A stretch of 64,000 bases of DNA from Leptolinea sp. UBA5203 (GTDB taxonomy: Bacteria; Chloroflexota; Anaerolineae; Anaerolineales; Anaerolineaceae). The position numbers were made by a program, and so were the translations under genes. Below the pieces are notes generated by a model. It worked only from the letters and a program-made list of their open reading frames with translations. It did not search any database and was not told where the DNA came from. The number at the start of each line of letters is the position of its first letter. The stretch's first letter is position 1. This document shows positions 1 to 8,353 of this stretch, piece by piece. The stretch spans positions 17,886-81,885 of the forward strand of contig DHVR01000021.1 in assembly GCA_002412765.1 (NCBI GenBank), written 5' to 3'.

Positions 1-632
1 GCATAAAACAATGCGGTGGGTGCGTCCGCAGCAACCCCGTCCAAACGCCCTGCTTGCAAATCAAGGAATGCATCGGTTGGGCTGTCGTATCGCTTGATTT
101 CATAGGGACCGTATTGATTCATGTGATCTTGCAGCCATTGATCAGGCATGGCTCCAGTATCCGTGCCAAACACCCCACCCTTCATGTCCTCAAAAGAATT
201 TATGCTGCTATCCGCAAGAGTCATCAAAGACAGATCAGAATCATAATAGGGATCGGCGAAATCCATTTCCTTTTCGCGTTCGGCAGTAACCCAAATACTC
301 GAGGAGGCAATATCCCACTTATTTGAGAGCAATCCAGTGAACATGGAACTCCATTGCGTGGTAACAAACTTAAGTTCCACATTCATGCTTTTGGCAATCT
401 CATTAAGCATATCAATTTCAAAACCAACAAGTTCACCATCCTGCATGAATTCCCAGGGAACATTTTCAGTATTCACCCCAACCAGAACTACCCGCTTCTC
501 GCCTGTCTGCACGGCAGGTTGAGTTGCTTTGGTTTCAGTATCGGTGGCAGGTACAGCAGCGGGTGAAACACAAGCACTCAAAAGCATTGCCAAAATGACA
601 ATGATCCCTGATACTCGAAAAAGTTTATCCAT
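1..632 (-). CDS. Amino-acid-type ABC transporter substrate-binding lipoprotein, 3' end cut off
   Basis: About 210 residues are present before the window edge cuts off the C-terminus. The N-terminus is a lipoprotein signal with lipobox LLSAC (Cys21), then a short Thr/Ala/Pro linker and the start of an SBP_bac_3 (family 3) domain. Seen motifs include VPWEFMQDGELVGFEIDM near residue 60 and the FADPYY segment near 125, typical of polar amino-acid binding proteins. The ATG is preceded by GGAGAGAGGGAGT. The family binds polar amino acids outside the membrane and delivers them to an ABC permease; the permease is not in the window. The ligand is unknown. It belongs to a different family from the three peptide-binding proteins further right. 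Confidence 0.85.
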   Translation of the reverse strand, partial: MDKLFRVSGIIVILAMLLSACVSPAAVPATDTETKATQPAVQTGEKRVVLVGVNTENVPWEFMQDGELVGFEIDMLNEIAKSMNVELKFVTTQWSSMFTGLLSNKWDIASSSIWVTAEREKEMDFADPYYDSDLSLMTLADSSINSFEDMKGGVFGTDTGAMPDQWLQDHMNQYGPYEIKRYDSPTDAFLDLQAGRLDGVAADAPTALFY

Positions 633-679
633 ACTCCCTCTCTCCTTTTGCATTTGATGATAAAGAAGTTAACTCTTCT

Positions 680-930
680 CTATTGGCCAATTAAATAAAA
701 ACAAGTGCCCGCATCATAGACGCCCACTTGCATGCGATACTCTTTATTAAACCAGCAACCATCAATATGCACAATAGAGATACTATTGGCAGTTCGTAAG
801 GATAAGTTCCAGAGACTTGGCAGGAAAACCCTTTTCATGCAGATGTTCCCTATACTCCCGATTTCTTCTTAAAATGACAAAACCAAACACCCCTCTGCTT
901 TCTTTCTACCAATACTTGATTTGGATATTA
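680..930 (-). pseudogene. Possible degenerate gene remnant (two protein-like frames)
   Basis: This lies in the 633-1100 gene-free stretch. On the minus strand one short open frame (about 755-880) reads like the C-terminus of a protein (contains REYREHLHEKGFPAKSLEL). A second frame, ATG at 838 to TAG at 680 (52 codons), ends with a protein-like tail (GCWFNKEYRMQVGVYDAG). The two would join by one frameshift near 755. Neither was recognised as a family. It could be a decayed gene fragment, a tiny gene, or chance. The rest of the gap is AT-rich with no further structure seen. Confidence 0.25.
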
Positions 931-1100
931 AGAATATAAAATATACAATATCACCCAAATCGTATGTTTATGATACCAAACTCAGATTAAGATTGAATTA
1001 AAGTTTTCTATCTGGTCGTAAATTAAACCAGCTGTCAATTTCTACTTGTAAAATGGCATACATACTTCTGGCATTTTTCTAATTCTTTCTCTTTAAAACA

Positions 1101-1136
1101 AAAAAGATGGCGACACATTATTGTCGCCATCTTTTT
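1101..1136 (-). terminator. Strong intrinsic terminator of the first transporter operon
   Basis: Perfect 15-bp inverted repeat (arms 1101-1115 and 1122-1136, 6-nt loop) with A/T runs on both sides, 10 bp after the stop of the binding-protein gene. The flanking runs could make it bidirectional. Confidence 0.9.
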
Positions 1137-1146
1137 GTTTATTGGA

Positions 1147-2892
1147 TCAATGAGGGGTTACATAGATATCGTGCATGCCAAGATGATAATAAGGAACACG
1201 AGGATACCCAAGATTATTTACAGAGAACCCTTTTACGTAGGGCTTCCACATCTGGGCATGGCCCCAATGATATAAGAATACACCACCCACATCTTCCGAT
1301 AACAATGCATTGGCTTGTTCATACATTTCAACTCGTTCATCCAAATTTTCCCAGCCCGCAGCTTTGTTGGTCAATTCATTGAATTCTGCATTATTCCAGA
1401 ATTTATGCCGGCCAAGATCAGGATTGTAGATATTCAGGAAATTGGAAGGATCTACATAATCAAATTCCCAGTTCTGGATACCAAAGTTGATTTTTCCTTC
1501 ACCTTGCTCAACATTGTAAACTGAGGATTCCAAAGGCCGCAAAGCAATGTTGATCCCCAGGTTTTCCTTCAACATGGACTGGATCATTTCAGCAGTTCTT
1601 GGTAAAGCTTCCTCATAGGTCTTGTATGCCAGTTCAACTTCCGGGAATCCTTTGCCACCAGGATACCCTGCTTCTGCCAACAACGATTGGGCTAATTCAA
1701 CATTGAATTCCTGATACTGATTCAGAGCACCATCCACATAAGCAGGGAAACCAATGGGCAATAAACCATAGGCTGGGTCTCCCAATCCGTCATAAATCAC
1801 ATTAACCAGAGCCTCACGATCAATCGCATGGGCTACAGCCTGCCGTACTTTTAAGTCATTCCACGGTTCAACAGTCTGATTTACGACAATGTACCGGGTT
1901 GCAAAATATGGGTAAGCATACAATTCATGCCTCAAAATCGGGTCTTCTTTAACCATGCGATAGATAGTCGGCGGCACAGGCGTTACATCCTGATCAGCAA
2001 ATAGACCATCCAATTCACCCGCCTGATAAGCAGGAAAATCACTGATGCCATCACCAGGTTTGAAGATGATTTTTTGAATATAAGGCACATGATCACCCTT
2101 ATAGAATTCATTGGGTTCCAGAACAATTTGAACCCCAGGTGAATATTCGGTCATTTTCCATGGGCCATTAGACAGAGCCGTCTCAGGATTCATTGACCAT
2201 AATGCGCCAGTTGATTCAACTACTTTTGCAGGAACCGGAGCACTGGTCGGGAAAGCCATGATTTCTGGTAGATACAGGGTCTTGGCGGTGGTAGATATTT
2301 CGAGTGTGTAATCATCGACAGCGGTTATACCGAGTTCATCCGGATCCATCTCACCATTGGTGACAGCACCAGCATTCAGGATGTCGCTATAAAACCATGT
2401 GAACGAACCACCGGTTTTGGGATCCAATTGGCGTTTGAGTGAATATTCAAAATCTCCTGCGGTAACCGGAGAACCATCACTCCATTTTGCGTCTTTCCGC
2501 AAATTGAATGTCCAGGTTAGCCCATCTTCTGAAAGACTCCAATCCGTTGCGACGCCAGGGACAGGCTTGTTATTAGCATCCAACATCACCAGACGTTCCC
2601 AGAGGAAGACTGCTCCACAGGATTTGCTGGTGTCATAAAAACTGGCGGCAATATCCATGTGTTTGTTTTCCTGACAGGGCAGGGTTAATACCTGCTCTTC
2701 AGGTGGAGCAGCATCAACGGGTAAAGATCTGCCCCAAACATTGGTTACAGGGCCGGCTTCTACTTCCACAACTTTTTCAACTTCTTTGATCACTTCTACA
2801 ACTTCCGGTTCCGCTTGAGCAGGTGCACATGCACTCATAATCAAGGCTGCGATCATCACCAAGCCAAAGATTGAATAGAATTTCTTTCTCAT
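1147..2892 (-). CDS. Peptide-type ABC transporter substrate-binding lipoprotein (transporter 1)
   Basis: 581 aa, family 5 solute-binding protein (SBP_bac_5, DppA/OppA-like). A lipoprotein signal ends in IMSAC (Cys22), followed by a Glu/Val-rich linker. The fold then shows the family hallmarks DGLTWTFNLRKDAKWSDG (about residues 125-143) and AVAHAIDREALV (about 355). It would be anchored outside the membrane and pass oligopeptides or similar ligands to the permeases encoded immediately upstream. It is the last gene of a five-gene operon (two M24 proteins, two permeases, this gene) and is followed by a strong terminator. The specificity is unknown; family 5 proteins also bind nickel, haem, opines and sugars. 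Confidence 0.92.
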   Translation of the reverse strand: MRKKFYSIFGLVMIAALIMSACAPAQAEPEVVEVIKEVEKVVEVEAGPVTNVWGRSLPVDAAPPEEQVLTLPCQENKHMDIAASFYDTSKSCGAVFLWERLVMLDANNKPVPGVATDWSLSEDGLTWTFNLRKDAKWSDGSPVTAGDFEYSLKRQLDPKTGGSFTWFYSDILNAGAVTNGEMDPDELGITAVDDYTLEISTTAKTLYLPEIMAFPTSAPVPAKVVESTGALWSMNPETALSNGPWKMTEYSPGVQIVLEPNEFYKGDHVPYIQKIIFKPGDGISDFPAYQAGELDGLFADQDVTPVPPTIYRMVKEDPILRHELYAYPYFATRYIVVNQTVEPWNDLKVRQAVAHAIDREALVNVIYDGLGDPAYGLLPIGFPAYVDGALNQYQEFNVELAQSLLAEAGYPGGKGFPEVELAYKTYEEALPRTAEMIQSMLKENLGINIALRPLESSVYNVEQGEGKINFGIQNWEFDYVDPSNFLNIYNPDLGRHKFWNNAEFNELTNKAAGWENLDERVEMYEQANALLSEDVGGVFLYHWGHAQMWKPYVKGFSVNNLGYPRVPYYHLGMHDIYVTPH

Positions 2893-2996
2893 GTTTTCTC
2901 TTCTCCTATAATTTTAGGTATGGCTAAACACGATAGATACTATAAGATTGTTGAAAAAGTTTATTTACACCTCCAAGTAGATTTCATTATTTATGC

Positions 2997-3875
2997 TTAA
3001 TCAGCCCCTTTTGGAGATAACGCATCCTGTAAACCGTCACCTACAAAGGTAAAAGCCAGAATGGCAAAACCAAGGGTTAATGCTGGAAACACAGGTAAAT
3101 GCCAGAATGCCTGAATAGCCAAATAATATTCGCCAACCATTTGTCCCCAGCTGGGCGTGGGCGGGACTATCCCAATTCCCAAAAAACTTAACCCCGCCTC
3201 ACGAAATATGGCTGCCGGAATTCCAAAGGTGATGGCTACAATCACTGGGGCAATGGAATTAGGGAGAATATGTTTAAAAATCAACCTGCCTTCTTTACTC
3301 CCAATAGACCTGGCCGCCAGCACATAATCGCGCTCACGCAAACTTAAAAATTGACCGCGAACCAGTCTACAAATTGGCGGCCATGTCACCACTGCCATGG
3401 CAAATAAAACATTCGAGTATCCTGGTCCAAGGGCAACCATGATCAAAATCGCCAGGAGTAAACTTGGAAATGCCATAAAAAAATCAATCAGTCGAGTCAC
3501 CACCCAATCAATGACCCCGCCATAATAACCGGCGATTGCACCCAGTGGTAAACCAATCAAAAGCGCCGTCACTTGCACCAGCAACCCAATACTAATGGAA
3601 ATCCTGCCTCCATAAATGATTCGACTCAGTAAATCCCGTCCTAATAAATCGGTGCCCATCCAATGAGTCGCGGAAGGACCTTCACCAATTACTGAATAAT
3701 CCTGCTTGTCAAATGGGTATGGCGCAACCATTGGCGCAAAAAGTGTGATAAAAATCAGGATTACCGATACCAATAGTCCGAAAACAGCCAATTTATTCTT
3801 GGAAAACCTATAAATTGCATCCTGCCAGAGACCTCTTTTTTTTAACATTTCCCGGAGATTGTTTTGCATCTGCAT
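2997..3875 (-). CDS. Peptide-type ABC transporter permease, DppC/OppC-like (transporter 1)
   Basis: 292 aa membrane protein. It has the N-terminal OppC_N helix (about residues 28-52), then the BPD_transp_1 domain with GTDLLGRDLLSRIIYGGR (about 94) and the EAA-loop region (RERDYVLAARSIGSKEGRLIFKHILPN) that docks on the ATPase. The ATG follows GGAG. It lies 10 bp downstream of the DppB-like gene, so the two are co-transcribed and would form the heterodimeric channel. No ATPase gene accompanies this set. Confidence 0.92.
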   Translation of the reverse strand: MQMQNNLREMLKKRGLWQDAIYRFSKNKLAVFGLLVSVILIFITLFAPMVAPYPFDKQDYSVIGEGPSATHWMGTDLLGRDLLSRIIYGGRISISIGLLVQVTALLIGLPLGAIAGYYGGVIDWVVTRLIDFFMAFPSLLLAILIMVALGPGYSNVLFAMAVVTWPPICRLVRGQFLSLRERDYVLAARSIGSKEGRLIFKHILPNSIAPVIVAITFGIPAAIFREAGLSFLGIGIVPPTPSWGQMVGEYYLAIQAFWHLPVFPALTLGFAILAFTFVGDGLQDALSPKGAD

Positions 3876-3885
3876 TGAAATTCTC

Positions 3886-4821
3886 CTAATTTCCGTACTT
3901 TATTCGAGGGTCTATCGCAGTGTACAGAACATCAGTCGCCAAATTTACCAGGCTAAAAAGCACTGCTAACAACAAAGTCGTTCCCATAATCATGGTGTAA
4001 TCCCGTGCAAAAATACTGGAAGTAAAGAAAGAACCAAGGCCGGGAATACGGAAGATGGTTTCAATATAAAAAGAACCGGTAATCACATCCGCGAAAATTG
4101 GTCCCAGAATCGTAACAATTGGTATGAATGCATTTTTCAAGGCATGGCGAACCACAACAATTTTTTCAGATAAACCCTTCGCTCTCGCGGTTCGAATATA
4201 ATCTTCTCCCAGCACCTCGATCATGGATGATCGTGTAAAACGAGCCACCTGACTCATCGGCAGGAGAGAGTAGGCAATCACTGGCATAATCCAATATTTT
4301 GGTCCTTCCCACCCACTGGTCGGCAGCCATTTTAGTAGAACACCGAAGATCACAACCAGAACTACGGCAATCACAAAGTTTGGAAATACCGTACCGCCAA
4401 CCGACAAAGTGGTTGTAATGTAATCAATCCACGTGTTCTGATGCAATGCTGCCCACATCCCCAGGATAAGTCCTAATACCAAGGCTAGAATAAAGGTCGT
4501 CAACCCTAATTGAATGGATACCTTCCATGTGCGGCCGATCAATTCAATCACAGTCTCATTGGGTCGGGCAAACGACTGTCCAAAATCAAGCTGCATAGCC
4601 CGCCAAATATAATTCAGATACTGAATATGAATCGGTTTATCCAACCCTGCTTGTGCCAGAATTTCTTTACGAACCGCTTCAGGCATGGGGATGCCCCGAT
4701 CACCACCTTCCAAATCAAAAGGTCCGCCAGGAATGGAGTGCATTAGTAGAAACACAGCCAGGGAGAGGAAAAGTAGTGTGACAAAAAGCCCAATGATTCG
4801 TAGATAGATGAATCTTCCCAT
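3886..4821 (-). CDS. Peptide-type ABC transporter permease, DppB/OppB-like (transporter 1)
   Basis: 311 aa with six predicted membrane helices. An N-terminal helix (about 10-28) precedes a periplasmic loop, then the BPD_transp_1 domain with the coupling segment EDYIRTARAKGLSEKIVVVRHALKN (about 206-230) and GSFYIETIFRIPGLG. Length and layout match DppB. It is separated by 8 bp from the upstream M24 gene and by 10 bp from the DppC gene, so translation is probably coupled. It pairs with the DppC-like subunit. Confidence 0.92.
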   Translation of the reverse strand: MGRFIYLRIIGLFVTLLFLSLAVFLLMHSIPGGPFDLEGGDRGIPMPEAVRKEILAQAGLDKPIHIQYLNYIWRAMQLDFGQSFARPNETVIELIGRTWKVSIQLGLTTFILALVLGLILGMWAALHQNTWIDYITTTLSVGGTVFPNFVIAVVLVVIFGVLLKWLPTSGWEGPKYWIMPVIAYSLLPMSQVARFTRSSMIEVLGEDYIRTARAKGLSEKIVVVRHALKNAFIPIVTILGPIFADVITGSFYIETIFRIPGLGSFFTSSIFARDYTMIMGTTLLLAVLFSLVNLATDVLYTAIDPRIKYGN

Positions 4822-4829
4822 AATTTACC

Positions 4830-5996
4830 TCAGATGCTAAAAATTGGGACGTAAGGTTCACGCCAATCTTTATACCAACCTATCACTTCACAGCCTTCTT
4901 TTGTTATCAGGACTGTATCATTGGATTGGAGAAGCATGCCCGATTTAGTTTTTATAATGGGGGTTAACACCAAAACCATATTCACTTCCAGAGTGGTTTT
5001 TTCTCCAGCGCACAAGTAGGGTTTCTCAATTGGCGCTGTTCCAATCCCATGGCCTAAACCATACTCAGATTGCCACTGGATATTTTCTTCCTTTGCAAAA
5101 GCCTCAACTTGCTTAAACAGGTCATCACAAACTGTACCGGTTCGCAACAGTGTCATAGCAAAATTTCGTAAATTTACCAACTCCTGATACCCGTAGGATT
5201 GCTCAACAGAAGGCTCGCCCATCGTCATCATCCGTGTAGCATCGGACCAATATCCATTCATGAACGTGCGCGCGTTCATCCGGATTGGTTCTCCTTCAGC
5301 AAAATCAATGATATGAGAAAAGCCAAAAACTGGAGGTAATGGCCAAAGCTGGTTGACATATTTACCGCTTGCCACCCTTGCGCAAGCATGATAGCCATAG
5401 AGAGTGATCCCTCTTTCTTGGGTGTGAACGCGAAGTTCTTCCGCCAGGGTCAAAGCAGTCATTCGGCGATCTACTGTAATGTGGTGAATTGCCCCATTGA
5501 TGCCATGATCTGTGCGATAAGCGACATCCTTAAGCAATGCGATCTCATCTTCGGTTTTTTTGATTCGCAAATCAGATATCCAAGCATCAACTGGCTCAAA
5601 TCTGATATCGGGATATGCCGAGGAAAATTGGCTGAACACCCCTTGCTGCCAACCGGCAAGATCAACGCCTAAGATATTCGTTTTCGTGCCCAGCACTTTC
5701 GCGAGTGTAGTCAACCAATCCGTTCCCGTATCAATATTCCCCTGATAAGCATGGACCTCTTTTAGCCAACCATCCCTTTTGATGTCATTTTTCCATAGAG
5801 CAGGTACAATCCCGACAGGTTGGCCATTTTTTTCCATGTATACCCAAAAAGGGGTTTTTGGGTGAGATAGAATATAGGGGTGATATGAACCGCTCAAATA
5901 TTGAACAGCTTCCGGACCGGCAATCAGTATGGCATCCACTTTTAATTGGGTCAACGCGTGATTTAATTTATGAAGCACCTGAGTCGTTTTCATCAT
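4830..5996 (-). CDS. M24-fold (creatinase/prolidase-like) protein A with altered metal site
   Basis: 388 aa: creatinase-type N-terminal domain (about 1-140) and pita-bread M24 domain (about 155-370). Aligned by eye with E. coli PepP, the five metal ligands D-D-H-E-E read N-D-H-T-N. The first Asp is replaced (MNARTF) and both Glu are lost (LTPII and QSNDT), while the GYWSDATRM Asp and the His of GLGHGIG remain. A dinuclear metal peptidase therefore looks unlikely. It could be a metal-free C-N hydrolase like creatinase or ectoine hydrolase, or a non-catalytic partner of the neighbouring M24 protein. It lies between M24-B and the transporter 1 permeases, separated by about 10 bp on each side. 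Confidence 0.8.
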   Translation of the reverse strand: MMKTTQVLHKLNHALTQLKVDAILIAGPEAVQYLSGSYHPYILSHPKTPFWVYMEKNGQPVGIVPALWKNDIKRDGWLKEVHAYQGNIDTGTDWLTTLAKVLGTKTNILGVDLAGWQQGVFSQFSSAYPDIRFEPVDAWISDLRIKKTEDEIALLKDVAYRTDHGINGAIHHITVDRRMTALTLAEELRVHTQERGITLYGYHACARVASGKYVNQLWPLPPVFGFSHIIDFAEGEPIRMNARTFMNGYWSDATRMMTMGEPSVEQSYGYQELVNLRNFAMTLLRTGTVCDDLFKQVEAFAKEENIQWQSEYGLGHGIGTAPIEKPYLCAGEKTTLEVNMVLVLTPIIKTKSGMLLQSNDTVLITKEGCEVIGWYKDWREPYVPIFSI

Positions 5997-6007
5997 AGTT
6001 ATCCTCT

Positions 6008-7291
6008 TTACCCGTGCCGCGCGGTATTGCCAGTCATTTCATACAAATCATCCCAATTTCGATACCAGCTAAGAACTTCGGCACCTTCCTGGGTGATTGC
6101 GACGATTTCCTTGGAACAAATCAGCTCTTTTTCTGGCCCTGTATTGTAAATGGACAACACCAAAACCATCCCCTCCTGAAGAACTGTTTCATCAAATGAA
6201 TTAAGATAGGGGGATTCATATTCCGTCAGCCCGAGACCATGTCCAAAACCAAATTCTGAAATAACTGGAATCTTTTCCTTGTCAGCCAGGGTACAAAGTG
6301 CGGTGAAAACATCACAACAACGCATACCAGGTTTTAATAAAGCCAAACCAGCATTTTTTAGGAATGTGTTTTTTTGATAAGCAGATTTGTGTTCATCGGA
6401 TGCCCAGCCAACATGTAACGTCCGTCCCCCTACTGACCAATATCCGCGAAAGTGATTGCTCGTTTCGGTTCTGAGGAAGTTTCCTTGAACTAAATTTCCG
6501 TCTGGATAGTCGGCAAAGGCTTGCGAAGCCGATCCTTGAATTGCAGTGATTTGCCCCGTACCATGCCCACCCATTTCGCCAATATGCACGCGAATTCGTT
6601 CAGCGAATTCCCACATGCTATACCCCCAGGAATCCAATAAATTTCCTTCGCTATGATTCAGCGCACTGACCAATCCCCGATCTGCCTGTCGGACTGCTTC
6701 CCCTATTAATTCTATTTCTTTAGGCGTCTTAATCATGCGGAGTTGATTCATTTGCTGACTGATATCCACCCATTGGAACTTTGTATCAAGCTGAAGATCT
6801 TGTACAAATGCAACTGGAAGCTGTGAAATATCACAACCTATCTTGTGGTGTGCAGAAAAATCTTTTTGAATTATGTTCTTCACCCCATCCAACAAACCAA
6901 TTTCTGGATGAAGTTGATCCAAACCAAAAGAAAGGATGTCCTCTTTCCAACCCTGTTCTCGTAACATTTCCACATAAGCGGATTGGCAGAGTATCATACG
7001 CTCGCCCTCTGGTCTGACCAGGACAGCAGCCTGTAAAAATGGGTGTTGGAATGCATCCGGCAGGATCATTCCCCCAGTAAGATAAGAAAAATTGGCAGGG
7101 GAGAAAACAATCAGGGAATTTAATAAATTTTCTGTAAGTACTTGTTGTTTAATCTTTTCAATTAAAGATTTTTGCTCATGGGAATCAAAGGAAACATCGG
7201 TGCATTTTCCTTGTCGATGGGATGCAGCTATAGCCCGTCTTTGGTACGCTGAATCGGTTTGCTTTATTGTTCTACCCAATACTTTAATCAT
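6008..7291 (-). CDS. M24-fold protein B with almost no metal ligands
   Basis: 427 aa from the preferred ATG at 7291. A GGAGGT sequence lies 9 nt upstream of it; an ATG at 7300 abuts the RBS and one at 7378 lacks support. The layout matches protein A: N-terminal creatinase domain, then the M24 domain. The metal positions read E-V-H-S-S by eye against PepP, so only the His of GFGHGLG is clearly kept (GYWSVGGRT replaces the SDxTRT motif). It is the first gene of the transporter 1 operon, with a long, roughly 300-nt leader. It is probably a paralogue and perhaps a heteromeric partner of protein A. True activity is unknown. Confidence 0.75.
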   Translation of the reverse strand: MIKVLGRTIKQTDSAYQRRAIAASHRQGKCTDVSFDSHEQKSLIEKIKQQVLTENLLNSLIVFSPANFSYLTGGMILPDAFQHPFLQAAVLVRPEGERMILCQSAYVEMLREQGWKEDILSFGLDQLHPEIGLLDGVKNIIQKDFSAHHKIGCDISQLPVAFVQDLQLDTKFQWVDISQQMNQLRMIKTPKEIELIGEAVRQADRGLVSALNHSEGNLLDSWGYSMWEFAERIRVHIGEMGGHGTGQITAIQGSASQAFADYPDGNLVQGNFLRTETSNHFRGYWSVGGRTLHVGWASDEHKSAYQKNTFLKNAGLALLKPGMRCCDVFTALCTLADKEKIPVISEFGFGHGLGLTEYESPYLNSFDETVLQEGMVLVLSIYNTGPEKELICSKEIVAITQEGAEVLSWYRNWDDLYEMTGNTARHG

Positions 7292-7568
7292 TAATCCCAT
7301 ACCTCCAATAAGTGATCGTCTCATAAAGGATATTTGTACTAAATGGATGGTGATCCATAAATCAAATAGAAGAATCAAAAAAGAGGTAAATTAAATACAT
7401 TTAATTTGCATAATACGATTTCATGCACTACGAACGGTTGAAAAAAGGGATTTTAAGGAACAAAGAAAAACATTTGGTCATAGTATCAGAATTTTTGAAA
7501 TGCGACAGGGGAGCCTGATCATTTTTCTTGAAGAGATTAATCTGAACTTCATATAAAAACAGGATATT

Positions 7569-7585
7569 GTTCCACTTAGTGGAAC
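7569..7585. promoter_or_regulatory. Palindromic operator-like site downstream of the transporter 1 promoter
   Basis: GTTCCAC-TTA-GTGGAAC, a perfect 7-bp inverted repeat. It sits just downstream of a strong minus-strand promoter, where a bound repressor would block the start of transcription. The core TTCCA-N5-TGGAA recurs at 49363-49379. The symmetry resembles IclR-type operators, but no IclR gene is in the window. Confidence 0.55.
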
Positions 7586-7605
7586 CGCATTCCATCATTT
7601 ATTAT

Positions 7606-7634
7606 ATTATAGAGATATCGGAGTCCATAGTCAA
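7606..7634 (-). promoter_or_regulatory. Sigma-70-type promoter of the M24/transporter 1 operon
   Basis: On the minus strand TTGACT (7629-7634), a 17-bp spacer and TATAAT (7606-7611) give a near-consensus promoter. It reads toward M24-B at 7291. The surrounding gene-free stretch (7292-7750) is AT-rich and contains nothing else I can support. Confidence 0.7.
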
Positions 7635-7750
7635 CAAAATACTGTATACGTTATTGGTTTTATTTTAATCCAATTTTAATATTAGATCTGATAAATTTAT
7701 AACAGTCTGTCTGATTTAATCTAATTCTTTCCATCAAGTTTATTTAAAAA

Positions 7751-7775
7751 ACAACCTCCTTTTCAAGGAGATTGT
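7751..7775 (-). terminator. Intrinsic terminator after the small VOC gene
   Basis: 11-bp stem (7751-7761 with 7765-7775, 3-nt loop) containing one C/A position that becomes G-U only in the minus-strand RNA. It is followed by a T-run in that direction and sits 22 bp after the VOC stop codon. Confidence 0.8.
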
Positions 7776-7797
7776 TAGCTCAAACTCTTAATCAGCA

Positions 7798-8175
7798 CTA
7801 CAGGAACTTCTGGATCTCAATCAGGTATCCTTCTGGATCATGCAGCAGGAACATGCGCAATTTCATTGCTTCTATAGTGCGCGGCTCGCTGATAGGCTGA
7901 ATCCCTTGACTGATCAAATAGCTGTACCAGGCATCCGGATCATCCACAATCAGGGTCAATTCCACTGGTTTAATCTCATTGGCCCGATGCGCACCCTTGG
8001 ATTCGTCCACCACACCCATGAAAGCATTATCCCGAATGCGATAGATCTTTGACCATCCCTGATCAACAGCCAATTCAAACCCCATCACATTCTGATAAAA
8101 GTGGTTGGCTTTCTCTGTGTCTTTATAATAAAAAAAAGTGATCGCAGAATTTACTTTTAATTTATTGTCGCTCAT
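7798..8175 (-). CDS. Small VOC (glyoxalase/bleomycin-resistance fold) protein
   Basis: 125 aa, a single VOC module with two beta-alpha-beta-beta-beta repeats. The first runs from ITFFYYKDTEKANHFYQNVMGFEL (about 14-36); the second ends with LHDPEGYLIEIQKFL, which supplies the typical C-terminal Glu. ATG follows AGAGGTGAGAG. The family includes lyases, isomerases, dioxygenases and resistance proteins, so no reaction can be assigned. It has its own terminator and another terminator lies upstream at 8308-8338, so it is probably a monocistronic unit between two catabolic operons. Confidence 0.8.
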   Translation of the reverse strand: MSDNKLKVNSAITFFYYKDTEKANHFYQNVMGFELAVDQGWSKIYRIRDNAFMGVVDESKGAHRANEIKPVELTLIVDDPDAWYSYLISQGIQPISEPRTIEAMKLRMFLLHDPEGYLIEIQKFL

Positions 8176-8307
8176 TCTCTCACCTCTTGATTGTAACGTA
8201 CCCTAAATATAACGAATTTCTGTATCAGAATCCATGTCAAAACAGGTTTTTATTTAATCCACATCCATCACAGTTTTATCCAAGACATCCGCTATATGCA
8301 ATAAATA

Positions 8308-8338
8308 AAAGCAAGAACGAGGGTTTCATTCCTGCTTT
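8308..8338 (-). terminator. Intrinsic terminator ending the DUF362-to-glycosidase-like operon
   Basis: 13-bp stem (8308-8320 with 8326-8338, 5-nt loop) with two G-U pairs in the minus-strand RNA, then a T-rich tail. It follows the stop of the 472-aa TIM-barrel gene. Confidence 0.8.
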
Positions 8339-8353
8339 CGTCGATAGTTGATC

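Noticed and set aside
702..735. Terminator-like hairpin on the minus strand upstream of the partial binding-protein gene
   Set aside because: Only six base pairs with a long loop, and it lies within the possible coding remnant; too weak to call.
6008..7378. N-terminal extension of M24-B up to an ATG at 7378
   Set aside because: The extra residues are hydrophobic and family-unlike, and GGAGGT correctly spaced for ATG 7291 lies inside that stretch.
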